A DNA stretch of 64,000 bases from Paenibacillus hexagrammi (GTDB lineage: Bacteria; Bacillota; Bacilli; Paenibacillales; NBRC-103111), in NCBI RefSeq assembly GCF_021513275.1, contig NZ_CP090978.1, positions 2,108,001-2,172,000 of the forward strand, given 5' to 3'. Made by a program: the position numbers and the translations under genes. Shown in pieces: positions 20,278 to 31,629 of the stretch; the stretch's first letter is position 1; each line of letters opens with the position of its first letter. A model generated the notes under the pieces. The model saw only the letters and a program-made list of their open reading frames with translations, searched no databases and was not told the origin of the DNA.

Positions 20278-22788
20278 ATGTATGCAAAAGTCATCGTGGA
20301 TGTGCCGGCTAAGCAGACCAACCGGGCATTCGATTATGTAGTGCCGCTGCCGCTTCGCAAATGGGTAGAGGTGGGCAGTAGAGTCGGGGTTCCATTCGGC
20401 CCCCGGGTACTTCAAGGATTTGTCGTGGAGCTTCAAGAGGAAAGCAGTGTAGATCCAAAACGAGTTAAAGCCATTCAGCATGTGATGGACGTAGTGCCTC
20501 CTTTGACTCCGGAGCTTGTCGGGCTTGGAAGATGGATGAGCGGCATGTATTTATGCCATGAAGTAACAGCTCTGCAGGCCATGCTGCCCGGTGCTCTTAA
20601 AGCGAAGTATGAACGTGGGATTCAAATAGGGGACCATGCTGGTGAGCAGGCTCGTACGGCGCTCCCCGACGTTTTAGATATTTTAGAATTTGTCAGGTTA
20701 AAAGGGACTGTTGGCATGGAGGCTCTGATGGAACGATTTCCTAATGAGGGGCTTCTAGTTAAACAGTTAATTGAAAGTGGCGCTCTCAGCGAGGTTCAGA
20801 TTGTCAAAGACCGCATGAATACCAAAAAAGCATTAACTATATTCCCGCCGGAACAAATCGGCGTTTTGGAAGATGCGGTTCAAGAGCTTTCGGTACGTGC
20901 AGTGAAACAAAAAGAAGTACTTCGCTTCCTGATGGATCATCCCGTACCGATTCGATTGGCAGAGCTCATGGATAAGCTGCAAGTCGGGGCCGGGACCGTT
21001 AAGAGCTTGTCGGACAAAGGCTGGTTTGAATTGCGTGAAGTTGAAGTCGGCCGTGATCCATATGCAGGCAGGACATTCCTCCGCACCAAACCGCTGCCGT
21101 TAACGGATGAGCAGGATCATGTTTTCCAAGAAATCCAGAGTGCGGTAGCGGCTCATCGGCATGAAGTGTTCTTGCTACAGGGCGTGACCGGCAGCGGTAA
21201 AACGGAAGTCTACTTGCAGTCCATTCAAGAATGCTTGGACCAAGGGCGAGAAGCTATCGTGCTGGTGCCCGAGATCTCGCTGACTCCGCAAATGGTGGAG
21301 CGGTTTAAAGGCCGCTTCGGTGACTTGGTTGCTGTTCTTCACAGCCGCTTGTCTAACGGAGAACGATATGACGAGTGGCGGAAAATTACGCGCAGGCAAG
21401 TAAAGGTCGTCATTGGAGCTCGCTCGGCGATATTTGCGCCATTTACCCGAATTGGGCTCATTATTATTGATGAGGAGCATGAATCCTCGTACAAACAAGA
21501 AGAGAGTCCTAAGTATCATGCCCGCGAGATTGCGGTACAGAGAGCTCTTCAGCATCAAGCAGTCGTTGTGCTTGGTTCGGCGACTCCTTCCTTAGAGAGT
21601 ATTCAACGCACTCGAAGCTATCGAGGAGGAAAGCCTTCCTACCGGCTGCTTTTGATGCAGCAGCGGGTTGCGGGACGGCCAATGCCGAAGGTTCATATTG
21701 TGGATATGCGTGAGGAGCTGAAGGGCGGAAACCGGTCTATGTTCAGCCGCCCGCTGTATAAAGCGATTGAAGAACGGTTACACAAGAAAGAACAGACGGT
21801 TTTACTATTGAACCGGCGTGGATATGCGACATTCGTGATGTGCCGGACATGCGGGTTTGTATCAACCTGCCCACATTGCGACATTTCTCTGACGTATCAT
21901 CAAAGCTCTCGCATGCTGAGGTGTCATTATTGCGGTTATGCGGAGCGGGAAGTATCGCAATGTCCAAGCTGCAGCTCCGAGCATATTCGTCATTTCGGAA
22001 CAGGTACGCAGCGCGTCGAAGAGGAGCTCGGAAAGCTGTTTCCCGGCATACGCGTCATTCGCATGGATGTAGACACTACCACGGAGAAGGGCTCCCACGA
22101 AAAGTGGCTGACTATGTTCAGAGAGAAGCAAGCGGATGTTTTGCTGGGAACCCAGATGGTTGCCAAGGGATTGGATTTCCCGGATGTGACGCTCGTTGGC
22201 GTTATCGCTGCCGACACGGTTCTGAACCTGCCCGATTTCCGCTCGGCGGAACGAACCTTTCAGCTTTTGACCCAGGTGGCGGGGCGGGCGGGACGGCATG
22301 AAAAGCTGGGCGAGGTCTTTGTACAAACCTATACGCCAGAGCATTACAGCGTTCAATGTGCGAGCAGGCATGATTTCGGCGGATTTGCCAATCATGAGCT
22401 GGATATTCGAGCAACCTTAGGTTATCCCCCTTTTCAAAGACTGATCTTGATTACATTTTCACATGAGGAGCTTCCGCTGTTGGTCAAGTCTGCTGAAGCT
22501 TTTGTCACGAGACTGAAGGAACTGGCAGCAGATCAGCTTAGAAGTGAAAATGATTTATTTTCAGCTGTGGAACAGACTCCGGAACCAGCTCATATGGAGG
22601 TTTTAGGACCTGTTGCGTCACCAATATCCCGAATCAAAGATAGATATCGATTCCAATGCGTGGTAAAATATCGGGGGAATGTTCAGGCTTCGCAGCTGAT
22701 TGGCAGCGCGGTGTCCTGGTTTGAGGAGCGGTCTTCCAAGGAAAAGCTGCAGATCAGCGTGGATGTGGATCCGCAATACTTAATGTAA
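20278..22788 (+). CDS. priA: Primosomal replication restart helicase PriA
   Basis: DEAH-type 3'-5' helicase that reloads the replisome at stalled forks. The N-terminal DNA-binding domain is about residues 1-110. Walker A GVTGSGKTEVYL is near 303, the DEEH box near 393, and the zinc-binding cysteines run CRTCGFVSTCPHC...CHYCG...CPSC around 520-565. About 836 residues. ATG 20278 (MYAKVIVDVPAKQTN) is preferred over ATG 20272 because AAAGGGG is then spaced about 8 bases away. It follows coaBC closely, as in B. subtilis. Confidence 0.96.
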   Translation: MYAKVIVDVPAKQTNRAFDYVVPLPLRKWVEVGSRVGVPFGPRVLQGFVVELQEESSVDPKRVKAIQHVMDVVPPLTPELVGLGRWMSGMYLCHEVTALQAMLPGALKAKYERGIQIGDHAGEQARTALPDVLDILEFVRLKGTVGMEALMERFPNEGLLVKQLIESGALSEVQIVKDRMNTKKALTIFPPEQIGVLEDAVQELSVRAVKQKEVLRFLMDHPVPIRLAELMDKLQVGAGTVKSLSDKGWFELREVEVGRDPYAGRTFLRTKPLPLTDEQDHVFQEIQSAVAAHRHEVFLLQGVTGSGKTEVYLQSIQECLDQGREAIVLVPEISLTPQMVERFKGRFGDLVAVLHSRLSNGERYDEWRKITRRQVKVVIGARSAIFAPFTRIGLIIIDEEHESSYKQEESPKYHAREIAVQRALQHQAVVVLGSATPSLESIQRTRSYRGGKPSYRLLLMQQRVAGRPMPKVHIVDMREELKGGNRSMFSRPLYKAIEERLHKKEQTVLLLNRRGYATFVMCRTCGFVSTCPHCDISLTYHQSSRMLRCHYCGYAEREVSQCPSCSSEHIRHFGTGTQRVEEELGKLFPGIRVIRMDVDTTTEKGSHEKWLTMFREKQADVLLGTQMVAKGLDFPDVTLVGVIAADTVLNLPDFRSAERTFQLLTQVAGRAGRHEKLGEVFVQTYTPEHYSVQCASRHDFGGFANHELDIRATLGYPPFQRLILITFSHEELPLLVKSAEAFVTRLKELAADQLRSENDLFSAVEQTPEPAHMEVLGPVASPISRIKDRYRFQCVVKYRGNVQASQLIGSAVSWFEERSSKEKLQISVDVDPQYLM

Positions 22789-22853
22789 CATATGGATGGC
22801 AGTTCGATGCACCCAACAGATCTTTTTAACAATATAGAGGCAGGTGTGGTTTT

Positions 22854-23336
22854 ATGGCGATTAAAATTATTGTGAAAGACCCGGACCCGGTATTGCGTGA
22901 GAAAGCAGTAACCGTGACCAAATTCAACTCCAACTTACATAAGCTGCTCGACGACATGGCAGACACGATGTACGATGCTGAAGGCGTCGGTTTGGCGGCT
23001 CCGCAGATTGGGATTTTGAAGCGGGTAGTTGTCATGGATTGCGGCGATGAGCATGGGGGATTAATTGAAATGGTGAATCCGGAGGTCATTGCTTCCAGCG
23101 GTGAACAGACCGGACCGGAAGGCTGCCTAAGTATTCCAGGACTCCGCGGGGATGTCAGCAGACCGATGAAAGTCAAAGCCAAAGCGCAGGACCGCAATGG
23201 CAATGAGATTTTTGTTGAAGGTACTGAATTGCTGGCGCGTTGTATTATGCATGAGATCGATCATCTAAACGGTGTGCTGTTTACGGATTTGGCGCTCAAG
23301 ACCTATACAGGCGAAGAAGAGGAAGATTCCAATTGA
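22854..23336 (+). CDS. def: Peptide deformylase
   Basis: Removes the N-formyl group from new proteins. The three metal/active-site motifs are GVGLAAPQIG, EGCLSIPG and HEIDHLNG, in the right order; 160 residues. The stop overlaps the TTG start of fmt, which keeps the formylation/deformylation pair coupled. Confidence 0.96.
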   Translation: MAIKIIVKDPDPVLREKAVTVTKFNSNLHKLLDDMADTMYDAEGVGLAAPQIGILKRVVVMDCGDEHGGLIEMVNPEVIASSGEQTGPEGCLSIPGLRGDVSRPMKVKAKAQDRNGNEIFVEGTELLARCIMHEIDHLNGVLFTDLALKTYTGEEEEDSN

Positions 23337-24310
23337 ATATCATATTTATGGGAACGCCGGAATTTGCCGTGCCTTCCTTGCGTGCGCTTCTGGAAGAAGG
23401 GTATCGCGTAATTGCTGTTGTAACGCAGCCTGACCGTCCGAAGGGCCGCAAACGGGTGCTTACGCCAACACCTGTCAAGGTTGAAGCAGAGAAGCACGGG
23501 ATTCCGGTCCTTCAGCCGGAAAAGCTGCGACAGGCGGAATCGGTGGAAGTATTGCGCGGGTTAAAGCCCGATTTGATAGTAACGGCGGCGTACGGTCAGA
23601 TTTTGCCAAAATCTGTGCTAGAGCTACCCGAGCACGGCTGTATCAATATCCATGCATCCTTGCTGCCCAAATACCGGGGCGGAGCTCCGATTCATCATGC
23701 GATTATCCGCGGCGAACAGGTTACAGGCGTCACGATTATGTATATGGCTGAAGGGCTGGATACCGGCGATATGATTAGCAAGGTGGAGGTCACAATCGAG
23801 GACACGGATACCACCGGATCGATGTTCGATAAATTGAGCATAGCGGGTGCTGAATTGTTGAAAAGAACGCTGCCCGACCTTCTTGCCGGACGCCTACAAG
23901 CTGTTCCGCAGAACGAAGCGGAAGCCGTTTATTCACCGAATATTCGCAGAGAAGACGAGATCATCGATTGGTCTCGATCAGCAGCGGACATTTTTAATCA
24001 GGTTCGCGGGCTTCATCCTTTTCCAGGTGCATACACCTTATGGAATGGGGATGTCATGAAGGTATGGGCTTGTGCAAATCCAGTTTCCAAAGAGAGCGGA
24101 GATTCTCCGGCTAGCCGCAAGGAGGTTCATTTGCAGGGTGCCTCTGCTGCACCTGGCACGGTCGTTAACAGCGGTGAGCAAGGGATCGAAGTGAAGACCG
24201 GTAACGGAACAATCTGGCTTACGCACATTCAACCGGCCGGTAAGAAAGCTATGGATGCAGCCCAGTTTTTACGAGGAGTTAAGATTCCCGCAGGAACTGT
24301 GCTGGGCTAG
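23333..24310 (+). CDS. fmt: Methionyl-tRNA formyltransferase
   Basis: Formylates initiator Met-tRNA. The N-terminal MGTPEFAVPSL, the folate-binding HASLLPKYRGGAPI and the catalytic AEGLDTGDMI are present; 325 residues. Translation starts at TTG, overlapping the def stop, with AAGAGGAAG upstream. The C-terminal OB-fold part contains a short Ala/Ser-rich insertion near residues 255-285. Confidence 0.95.
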   Translation: MNIIFMGTPEFAVPSLRALLEEGYRVIAVVTQPDRPKGRKRVLTPTPVKVEAEKHGIPVLQPEKLRQAESVEVLRGLKPDLIVTAAYGQILPKSVLELPEHGCINIHASLLPKYRGGAPIHHAIIRGEQVTGVTIMYMAEGLDTGDMISKVEVTIEDTDTTGSMFDKLSIAGAELLKRTLPDLLAGRLQAVPQNEAEAVYSPNIRREDEIIDWSRSAADIFNQVRGLHPFPGAYTLWNGDVMKVWACANPVSKESGDSPASRKEVHLQGASAAPGTVVNSGEQGIEVKTGNGTIWLTHIQPAGKKAMDAAQFLRGVKIPAGTVLG

Positions 24311-24402
24311 GCAGGTTGCAATTACTATTTATGGAAAATCGCAACGCTATTTGCTGCATCGCAAAAGCGGGATATCAATAGCAATAGAATGAGGGAAACC
24401 AA

Positions 24403-25899
24403 TTGTCAACGCAAAAACCAGAGCGTACGCAGGGCCGCGCACATGCAAGCAAGCGCCCCGCTGCGAACCACTCATCACCTGCGGGCGCAAAGCCGCCTGC
24501 AACCAAAACTTCAAAGCATCGATCCCAGAGCGCTGCGACAAGCAGCGCTGTTGCGCATTCGGCACGGGAAGCCGCGCTTGATGTGCTTGTTCGTGTCGAG
24601 GAAAACCAGTCCTACAGCAACTTACTGCTCAATCAGACATTGCAAAAATATGCGCTGGAGCGCGCGGATGCCGCGCTTACTACGGAGTTAGTGTACGGCA
24701 CAATCGGCCGTAAGAACACGATTGATTTTTTTCTCGAACGTTTTGTCAGCAAGGGACTCGCTAAGCTGGAGCCCTGGGTAGTATGCTTGCTGAGGCTGAG
24801 CTTGTACCAGCTGAAGTATTTGGACCGCATACCTGACCATGCGGTCGTAAGCGAAGCCGTACAGATAGCGAAGCGCCGAGGCCATCAGGGCATCTCGGGC
24901 ATGGTCAACGGCGTGCTGCGCAGTATCATCCGCAGCAAGGAAGAGCTGACGCTGCCGACCGCGTTCGGCGACGTCAAGCGCATCGCGTACGGCCATTCCC
25001 ATCCGGAATGGCTCGTACGCCGTTGGATCCGCCAGTACGGTGTCGAGCTGGCGGAACAAATCTGTGCGGCGAACAATGAGCCGCCGCACTTGAGCCTTCG
25101 CGCGAACGCGATGCGCGCCGATCGCGAGCAGCTGCTTCGCGAGCTGCAGGAGAGCGGCATCCGCGCGGAAGCGTCGCCGCTGGCGCCAGCCGGCATCCTT
25201 GTGCAAGGCGCCGGCAACATGGCGCTGGACCCCCGCTTTCAGCAGGGGGACTATTCGATTCAGGACGAGAGTTCGATGCTCGTCGCTGAGGCATTGGACC
25301 CGCAGCCGGGCATGCGGGTGTTGGATTGCTGCGCGGCGCCGGGAGGTAAGACGGCGCACATCGCAGAGAAGATGAACGACCAGGGTGAAATCTGGGCGTG
25401 CGATTTGCACGAGCACAAGCGCAAGCTGATCGAAGATCAGGCTAAGCGGCTCGGGCTTACTTCCATCCATACACTTGTTATGGATGCGTTAGAGCTGCCG
25501 GAGCACTTTGCTCCGGAATCGTTCGACCGCATCCTGCTGGATGCGCCTTGTTCGGCTTTCGGCGTAATCCGCCGTAAGCCGGATTTGAAGTGGGCCAAGG
25601 AAGAGGAGGATGTATCGAACATCTGCAACCTTCAATCAGCACTGCTCGATAAGGTGCATCGTTTGCTGAAGCCAGGAGGGATACTGGTGTACAGTACTTG
25701 TACAATTGAGCGATCCGAGAACGATGAGTTTGTCCGACATTTTCTGGAGCAGCACGATGAGTTTGATTTGGCACCGCTGCCGTCAGAGGCTTTTCAAGCG
25801 ATTGAACAGCAGGATGCACAAGCCGGAATGGTGCAGATTTTTCCGCAGCAGTTCCGTTCAGACGGCTTCTTTATCGCCAGACTTCAAAAACGCAGATAA
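24403..25899 (+). CDS. rsmB: 16S rRNA (cytosine-967-C5) methyltransferase RsmB
   Basis: SAM-dependent m5C methyltransferase acting on helix 31 of 16S rRNA. A NusB-like RNA-binding domain (about 55-185) precedes the Rossmann domain. The SAM-binding segment LDCCAAPGGKTAHIAE is near residue 309, the LLDAPCSAFGV motif near 380, and the catalytic YSTCTIERSEND near 428. From the TTG at 24403 there is an extra 50-residue basic, Ala/Ser/Pro-rich head that is not part of the usual domain. The true start may be internal. The middle (about 24.9-25.4 kb) is very GC rich. Confidence 0.94.
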   Translation: MSTQKPERTQGRAHASKRPAANHSSPAGAKPPATKTSKHRSQSAATSSAVAHSAREAALDVLVRVEENQSYSNLLLNQTLQKYALERADAALTTELVYGTIGRKNTIDFFLERFVSKGLAKLEPWVVCLLRLSLYQLKYLDRIPDHAVVSEAVQIAKRRGHQGISGMVNGVLRSIIRSKEELTLPTAFGDVKRIAYGHSHPEWLVRRWIRQYGVELAEQICAANNEPPHLSLRANAMRADREQLLRELQESGIRAEASPLAPAGILVQGAGNMALDPRFQQGDYSIQDESSMLVAEALDPQPGMRVLDCCAAPGGKTAHIAEKMNDQGEIWACDLHEHKRKLIEDQAKRLGLTSIHTLVMDALELPEHFAPESFDRILLDAPCSAFGVIRRKPDLKWAKEEEDVSNICNLQSALLDKVHRLLKPGGILVYSTCTIERSENDEFVRHFLEQHDEFDLAPLPSEAFQAIEQQDAQAGMVQIFPQQFRSDGFFIARLQKRR

Positions 25900-26077
25900 G
25901 GCGCTGGAATGTTGGTAGAGGTAAATGATGAGCTCAGCAGTCATTGGTGAAGCGCAGTACTTGCCATTGGCTGCTTGCTGATACTATCTACACACAGGCA
26001 GGGGGATGTGTGTTCGGTCTCTGTTTGTGATAAAATACATAAGATTAGCAAAACTTTTCTGACTAAATAATCAGGTT

Positions 26078-27130
26078 GTGATCAATGTGAAACCATTTGT
26101 GTATGATTTAAATTGGGACGAGTGGCAAGACTGGGTAAAAGAGAACGGTGAGTCCGCCTTCCGGGCCGGACAAATATTCGACTGGCTGTACGTGAAGCGC
26201 GTTTTCAGCTTTGATGACATGACGAATCTTCCCAAGGCGCTGCGAGAGAAGCTCAAGGAGCAATTCGAGTTTGTTACACTTTCAGAGATTGCCAAGTATC
26301 AGTCTCAGGATGGCACGGTGAAGTTTCTCTTTGAGCTGGAAGACAAGAATGCAATTGAGACGGTGGTCATGAAGCATAATTACGGCAACAGCATTTGCGT
26401 GACTACACAGGTGGGCTGCCGAGTGGGCTGCACGTTTTGCGCTTCGACGCTGGGCGGCTTGAAAAGAGATTTGCGTCCTGGAGAAATTGTTGCGCAGGTT
26501 GTTAAAGCTCAAAAACTATTGGATGAAACGAATGAACGTGTGAGCTCCATCGTCATTATGGGGATCGGCGAGCCATTTGAGAACTATGAAGCGACGATGA
26601 ATTTCCTCCGGGTCATGATCCATCCGAAGGGACTAAATATCGGTCAGCGTCATATTACCGTTTCTACCAGCGGAATCGTACCGAATATTTACAAATTTGC
26701 TGATGAGAACCTGCAAGTGAATTTGGCTATTTCCATTCATGCTCCGAATGATAAGCTTCGTTCTAAGTTGATGCCGGTGAATAGGAGATTTCCATTTAAC
26801 GATTTGGTTGAAGCGTGCAAGTATTATACCGCTAAGACCGGTCGCAGGATCACATTTGAGTACGCGTTAATGGGCGAGGTGAACGATCAGCCGGAGCATG
26901 CGGAGGAGCTGGCCCAGGTGCTTAAGGAAATGCCGCTTAGCCATGTGAATCTAATTCCAGTAAATTTTGTTGCCGAGCGGGACTTTAAAAGAACGCCTAG
27001 AGACGATATTTTCACATTTCAGCGTATTCTCGAGAAAAACAAAATCAATGCGACCATACGCCGTGAGCAAGGCAGTGACATTGCTGCGGCCTGCGGACAA
27101 CTGCGTGCCAAGCATATGGAGAGCAAGTAA
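26078..27130 (+). CDS. rlmN: 23S rRNA (adenine2503-C2)-methyltransferase RlmN
   Basis: Radical-SAM enzyme that methylates C2 of A2503 in 23S rRNA and A37 of some tRNAs. The [4Fe-4S]-binding CRVGCTFC motif is at residues 114-121, and the C-terminal catalytic cysteine is in AAACGQLRA; 350 residues. It starts at GTG 26078 ([11 protein letters not shown]). It precedes prpC by 15 bases. Confidence 0.96.
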   Translation: MINVKPFVYDLNWDEWQDWVKENGESAFRAGQIFDWLYVKRVFSFDDMTNLPKALREKLKEQFEFVTLSEIAKYQSQDGTVKFLFELEDKNAIETVVMKHNYGNSICVTTQVGCRVGCTFCASTLGGLKRDLRPGEIVAQVVKAQKLLDETNERVSSIVIMGIGEPFENYEATMNFLRVMIHPKGLNIGQRHITVSTSGIVPNIYKFADENLQVNLAISIHAPNDKLRSKLMPVNRRFPFNDLVEACKYYTAKTGRRITFEYALMGEVNDQPEHAEELAQVLKEMPLSHVNLIPVNFVAERDFKRTPRDDIFTFQRILEKNKINATIRREQGSDIAAACGQLRAKHMESK

Positions 27131-27145
27131 TGAGGTGAAATCGGG

Positions 27146-27901
27146 ATGAAGATGGTAAGCCGGACGGATATCGGCAAGGTTCGAATGGTGAATGAGGACC
27201 GAGCTGCGATCCACAAAGAGCTGAACGGGTTGTCACTGGCAATTGTAGCCGACGGCATGGGCGGTCACCAAGCTGGGGATATTGCAAGTACAATGGCGAT
27301 TGAACTGATTGAGACTGGCCTGCAGGGCATACATTGGGGAATGCCGGTAGAGGAATGTAAAGCGGTGATGAAGCAGGCCATTGAAACGGCAAACGAAAAG
27401 ATTTATGAGTTCGCCTCTCAGAGAGAAAATTATCATGGTATGGGCACGACGGTCGTCGCCTGCATCGCTTCGCAAGAGCTGCTGATTATTGGCCATATCG
27501 GAGACAGCAGAGCCTATAAAATCGACAGTGATACCATTACGCAGCTGACGGAGGATCATTCTCTAGTTTATGAACTGGTCAAAACCGGGCAGATTACACT
27601 GGAGGAAGCGGATCACCACCCTAGGCGCAATTGGATTACCCGTGCGCTGGGAACCGAGCCTACAGTAGAAGTTGATTTGTATGAGGTGGCTTGGCGCAAA
27701 GGCGAGACGATTCTCATTTGTACGGATGGTCTTAGCGGCTTAGTTGACCCTGCATTCATCAAGGAGATTGTCAAATCCCATCCTGATATAGAGGAAGCAG
27801 CTACCAAGCTTGTAGCAAGTGCACTGGATGCCGGTGGAGATGATAATGTGACAGTCGTACTGTTTACGCATGATACTGAATCGGACGAGAAAAAGGGGTG
27901 A
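27146..27901 (+). CDS. prpC: PP2C-type protein phosphatase (Stp/PrpC)
   Basis: Metal-dependent Ser/Thr phosphatase that opposes PrkC. Motifs: RMVNEDR, DGMGGHQAGD with metal-binding aspartates near residue 35, GDSRAY near 118, and GGDDNVTVV near the C-terminus; 251 residues. It is followed within seven bases by its partner kinase. Confidence 0.96.
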   Translation: MKMVSRTDIGKVRMVNEDRAAIHKELNGLSLAIVADGMGGHQAGDIASTMAIELIETGLQGIHWGMPVEECKAVMKQAIETANEKIYEFASQRENYHGMGTTVVACIASQELLIIGHIGDSRAYKIDSDTITQLTEDHSLVYELVKTGQITLEEADHHPRRNWITRALGTEPTVEVDLYEVAWRKGETILICTDGLSGLVDPAFIKEIVKSHPDIEEAATKLVASALDAGGDDNVTVVLFTHDTESDEKKG

Positions 27902-27907
27902 TGAGAG

Positions 27908-30026
27908 TTGATCGGTAGAAAGCTTGGAGGCCGTTACGAAATCCTGGAGAGGATTGGCGGAGGGGGATGGCTTTAGTTTATAAGGGGCATGATTTGCTGT
28001 TGAACCGTAAGGTTGCGGTTAAGGTGCTCCGTCAGCAATACGTTCACGATGAGGAATTCATCAGACGTTTCCGCAGAGAAGCTCAAGCGGCCGCTTCACT
28101 TTCTCATCCCAACGTCGTGAGTATCTATGATGTCGGGCAGGAAGGCGAAGTCCATTACATTGTGATGGAATATATCGAAGGAACAACCTTGAATGATTTG
28201 ATCAAGGAAAAAGCTCCGCTTCAAGTGGAGGAGGCTGTGCACTACGCCAGTCAAATTGCAGATGCGCTGGATCATGCACACCATAATGAGATTATTCACC
28301 GCGATATCAAGCCCCACAATATTTTGATCGGCAGGAACGGGCGAGTGAAGGTAACGGATTTCGGCATTGCGCGCGCCGCTACATCTTCTACAATTACGCA
28401 GACTGGCTCCGTAGTGGGTTCGGTTCATTACTTTTCACCTGAGCATGCGAAGGGGACGAATACCGGTGAGAAGTCGGATATTTATTCGTTAGGCATCGTT
28501 ATGTATCAAATGCTGACGGCCAAATTGCCTTTTTTAGGCGAGAGCCCGATCAGTGTAGCCCTTAAGCATTTGCAAGAGGAAGTGGAAGAGCCTCGGAAGG
28601 TGAACCCGCTTATCCCGCAAAGTGTGGAGAATGTGATTCTCAAGGCAATGAGAAAAAAGCCGGAGGAACGGTATCAATCCGCTAAACAAATGATGGAGGA
28701 CCTCGATACCTGCCTTCATGCGGATCGCCGAAATGAACCGAAGGTTACATTCTGGGATTCGGAAGGAATGGATGACGAGCGGACCTTGGTGATGCCTGCG
28801 ATACGGCCGAATCAATTGAATGATTTCAAAGAAGAAGAACCGGCAGAAAAACCGGTCTGGCGGGAAGAGTCTGCTCCTCCCAAGAAGAAGACCTGGATCA
28901 AACCGACGATATGGATTGTCGTGCTGCTTATTGTTTTGGGCGGCATGTGGTATCTGGTTGGCTTTGTGAAAGGAATGTTTACGGTTGAAACCGTTGAAGT
29001 GCCGAATGTAGAGCATAGGCCGCTGCTTCAGGCGCAGGCTGAGCTTACGGCAGCAAGACTTACTTCAAACGTCGTATACGAAAAAAGCGATGAAGCAAAA
29101 GACGTCGTGGTGCGTCAAGATCCAGTCGGGATGAGGCTCAATGTAGGGACGAAGGTTACTTTATACGTCAGTGAAGGTGTGGCCAAGGTCCAACTGGACA
29201 ATTACGTTGGGCAAACACTGGCCGATGTCAAACTGAAGCTGCAAGCGCTGGGTATCAATGACAATCAAATTACGATTAATCAAGGTACCGCCGAGGAAAA
29301 GGCGGATATTATTCAGCAGCAGACACCTTCTCCTGGGCAAGAGTTTGAGCTGGAGAAAGCGGCAATTACCTTGACGGTGAGCAAAGCAAAAGAAACCTTC
29401 AAGATGCCTGATCTAGTCGGCATGTCCGAGGAAGATGCGAAAAAGCAAATTACCAAGCTCGGACTTAAGCTCCCGGCGAATGGCATCACACGTGAAAAGA
29501 GCTATAAATACCCGAAAGGGAAAGTGACGAAGCAGTTCCCGTTTGACAAGGATGCGGAAGTGTCCAAAGGCGAAGAAATTACCTTGGTGATCAGTGACGG
29601 ATTGCCTGAAGATGCAGGCCAGCTCAGTGTGAGCATTCCGGTGAAGCCGACCGAGGAAGGCAAGGATTCGGAATTCAAAATTGTTGTGAGCGATGCTCAG
29701 TACGACAATTTCGAATACAAAACGGAGCGGGTTAGCAAGCCGCAAAACTTGGAGGTTAAGGTCATCGTTTCGCCGGATAAGAAGGCGGTCATCTTAATCA
29801 AAGAGGGAGACAACCTGATCAACTCCATCACTAGGACTTACCAAGATTATGAAGATCAAAAGAACGGTAAAACCGTATCTCCGAATCCGAGTGTATCGCC
29901 GAGTACCACACCTAAGCAGCAAAATAGCGGCCCTGCTATTCCCGTAGGCGGTTCCGGAAGCGGCGCAGGGGCCAAGGCCAAACGGAGAGCATCAAGGCTA
30001 TACAAGGGACTGGAGGACAGGATTAA
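27908..30026 (+). CDS. prkC: PASTA-domain Ser/Thr protein kinase PrkC, two apparent frameshifts
   Basis: Membrane kinase that senses muropeptides and controls germination and cell-wall processes. The start is TTG 27908 (MIGRKLGGRYEILERIGGGG). One more G in GGGGG at 27962-27966 joins this glycine loop to MALVYKGHDLLLNRKVAVKVL. The catalytic HRDIKPHN and DFGIARA follow (residues about 135-160), then a transmembrane helix (about 337-358) and three PASTA repeats outside the cell. A second break in GGGG at 29968-29971 changes the last residues: adding one G gives GQGQTESIKAIQGTGGQD and a TAA overlapping the rsgA ATG. Restored length is about 706 residues. The short loss at the glycine loop would remove the kinase start, so error is likely. 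Confidence 0.92.
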
Positions 30027-30952
30027 TGCCGCAAGGATTCATTGTGAAGGCATTAAGCGGTTATTACTATGTACTGCCGGAAGGCGCAAATATCAGGGAG
30101 ATTGATACGATCACCTGCAGAGCCAGGGGAGTGTTCAAAAAGAAGAACATTTCCCCTCTGGTAGGGGATCAAGTCATGTATGAGCTTACGGAGAATGGGG
30201 AAGGAACGGTAACCGAAATCCTTCCCCGCACATCTGAGCTCATCAGGCCCCCCATTTCTAATGTGAATCTGGTCGTTCTTGTGTTTGCCGTCACAGAGCC
30301 GGTTCTTAATTTACAACTGCTCGATAAGTTCTTGGTTCATATTGAAAGTACAGGGCTGGATGTCCTACTTTGCTTCACGAAGCATGATCTGCTTGCTGAG
30401 AATGAAGAAGCAGGAAGCGGACAGCTGACTGTAGCTGAATTTGATCAGATCCGTAAGCTGTACGAAGAAATTGGATATGCGATCGTTACAACCAGCTCCA
30501 AGATGCATAATGGCATTGGAGCGGTTCAGGATGCCTTAAAGGACCGTTTGAGTGTGTTTGCCGGTCAATCCGGCGTCGGTAAATCCTCGCTGCTCAATGA
30601 AATGATCAGAGGGATCGATCTTGAGACGAATGCGATTAGTCAACGGCTCGGAAGAGGAAAGCATACCACTAGGCATGTGGAGCTTCTTCCGCTTGAAAGC
30701 GGTGGATACGTAGCTGATACTCCAGGGTTCAGTCAGCTGGACTTCATGGAGCTTGAAGCCGAACAATTGGGCAGCTGTTTTAAAGAATTTGTGCCGTTAG
30801 CCGAAGAGTGTAGGTTCCGCGGCTGCCTCCATCAGCACGAACCGAACTGTAAAGTGAGAGAAGCTGTAGAGGAAGGCCGGGTGGCAGCGTCTCGTTACGA
30901 TCATTATTTGTTGTTCTTAACTGAAATGAAAGAACGGAAGAGGAGGTATTAA
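30026..30952 (+). CDS. rsgA: Ribosome small subunit-dependent GTPase RsgA
   Basis: Circularly permuted GTPase that helps mature the 30S subunit. An N-terminal OB-fold precedes the permuted G motifs: G4 FTKHD, then G1 [11 protein letters not shown] near residue 182, then G3 DTPGF near 232. The C-terminal zinc finger is [14 protein letters not shown]. 308 residues. ATG overlaps the restored prkC stop (TAATG). Confidence 0.95.
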   Translation: MPQGFIVKALSGYYYVLPEGANIREIDTITCRARGVFKKKNISPLVGDQVMYELTENGEGTVTEILPRTSELIRPPISNVNLVVLVFAVTEPVLNLQLLDKFLVHIESTGLDVLLCFTKHDLLAENEEAGSGQLTVAEFDQIRKLYEEIGYAIVTTSSKMHNGIGAVQDALKDRLSVFAGQSGVGKSSLLNEMIRGIDLETNAISQRLGRGKHTTRHVELLPLESGGYVADTPGFSQLDFMELEAEQLGSCFKEFVPLAEECRFRGCLHQHEPNCKVREAVEEGRVAASRYDHYLLFLTEMKERKRRY

Positions 30953-30957
30953 CCACA

Positions 30958-31608
30958 ATGGTAGTTGTCGCGCCATCTATTTTATCGGCAAACTTTGCCA
31001 AGCTTGGGGAAGAAATTAAAGAAGCGGAGCAAGGCGGCGCGGATTGGATCCATGTGGATGTGATGGACGGACATTTTGTGCCGAACATTACAATCGGACC
31101 GCTAGTTGTCGACTCGATTCGACCTATAACGAAGCTGCCGCTCGATGTACATTTAATGATTGAGCAGCCGGACCACTACATCGCCGACTTTGTAAAAGCT
31201 GGCGCAGATTTGATTTCTGTGCATGTTGAAGCCTGTACGCATTTGCACCGGACACTTAACTTTATTAAAGAAAACGGCGTCCGTGCAGGAGTGGTGTTGA
31301 ACCCGGCGACTCCAATTTCGCTCATTGAGCACGTGTTGGATGAGAATCTGGATCTGGTATTGATTATGACGGTCAATCCGGGTTTCGGGGGACAAGCGTT
31401 CATTCCCGGCATGCTGGACAAAATCAAAGCGCTGCGGGCGCATGCGAATGCGAAAGGACTTCATAAGCTGCATATTGAGGTGGATGGAGGAATTAACGAG
31501 GTTACTGCTCGCCAAGTGGTTGAGGCGGGAGCGGATGTACTGGTAGCCGGCAACGCCGTGTTTGGAAAGCCGGATCGTGCTGATGCGATACGCCGAATTC
31601 GCGGGTAG
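30958..31608 (+). CDS. rpe: Ribulose-phosphate 3-epimerase
   Basis: Interconverts ribulose-5-phosphate and xylulose-5-phosphate in the pentose phosphate pathway. Motifs [22 protein letters not shown] and EVDGGI place the metal ligands and phosphate site; 216 residues. GAGGAGG lies upstream, five bases after rsgA. Confidence 0.96.
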   Translation: MVVVAPSILSANFAKLGEEIKEAEQGGADWIHVDVMDGHFVPNITIGPLVVDSIRPITKLPLDVHLMIEQPDHYIADFVKAGADLISVHVEACTHLHRTLNFIKENGVRAGVVLNPATPISLIEHVLDENLDLVLIMTVNPGFGGQAFIPGMLDKIKALRAHANAKGLHKLHIEVDGGINEVTARQVVEAGADVLVAGNAVFGKPDRADAIRRIRG

Positions 31609-31629
31609 CTTGAAAGGGAGCTGGAGCCT

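Noticed and set aside
21862-22395. Minus-strand open frame (177 codons) opposite priA
   Set aside because: Fully antisense to a conserved helicase, no ribosome binding site, no recognisable domain.
24688-25470. Long minus-strand open frame (260 codons) opposite rsmB
   Set aside because: It lies antisense to a clearly conserved gene in a GC-rich patch, where long shadow frames arise by chance; the product is repetitive in Arg/Ala/Leu with no family pattern.
28534-29016. Minus-strand open frame (160 codons) opposite prkC
   Set aside because: Antisense shadow of the kinase; His/Arg/Phe-rich composition typical of reversed coding sequence.
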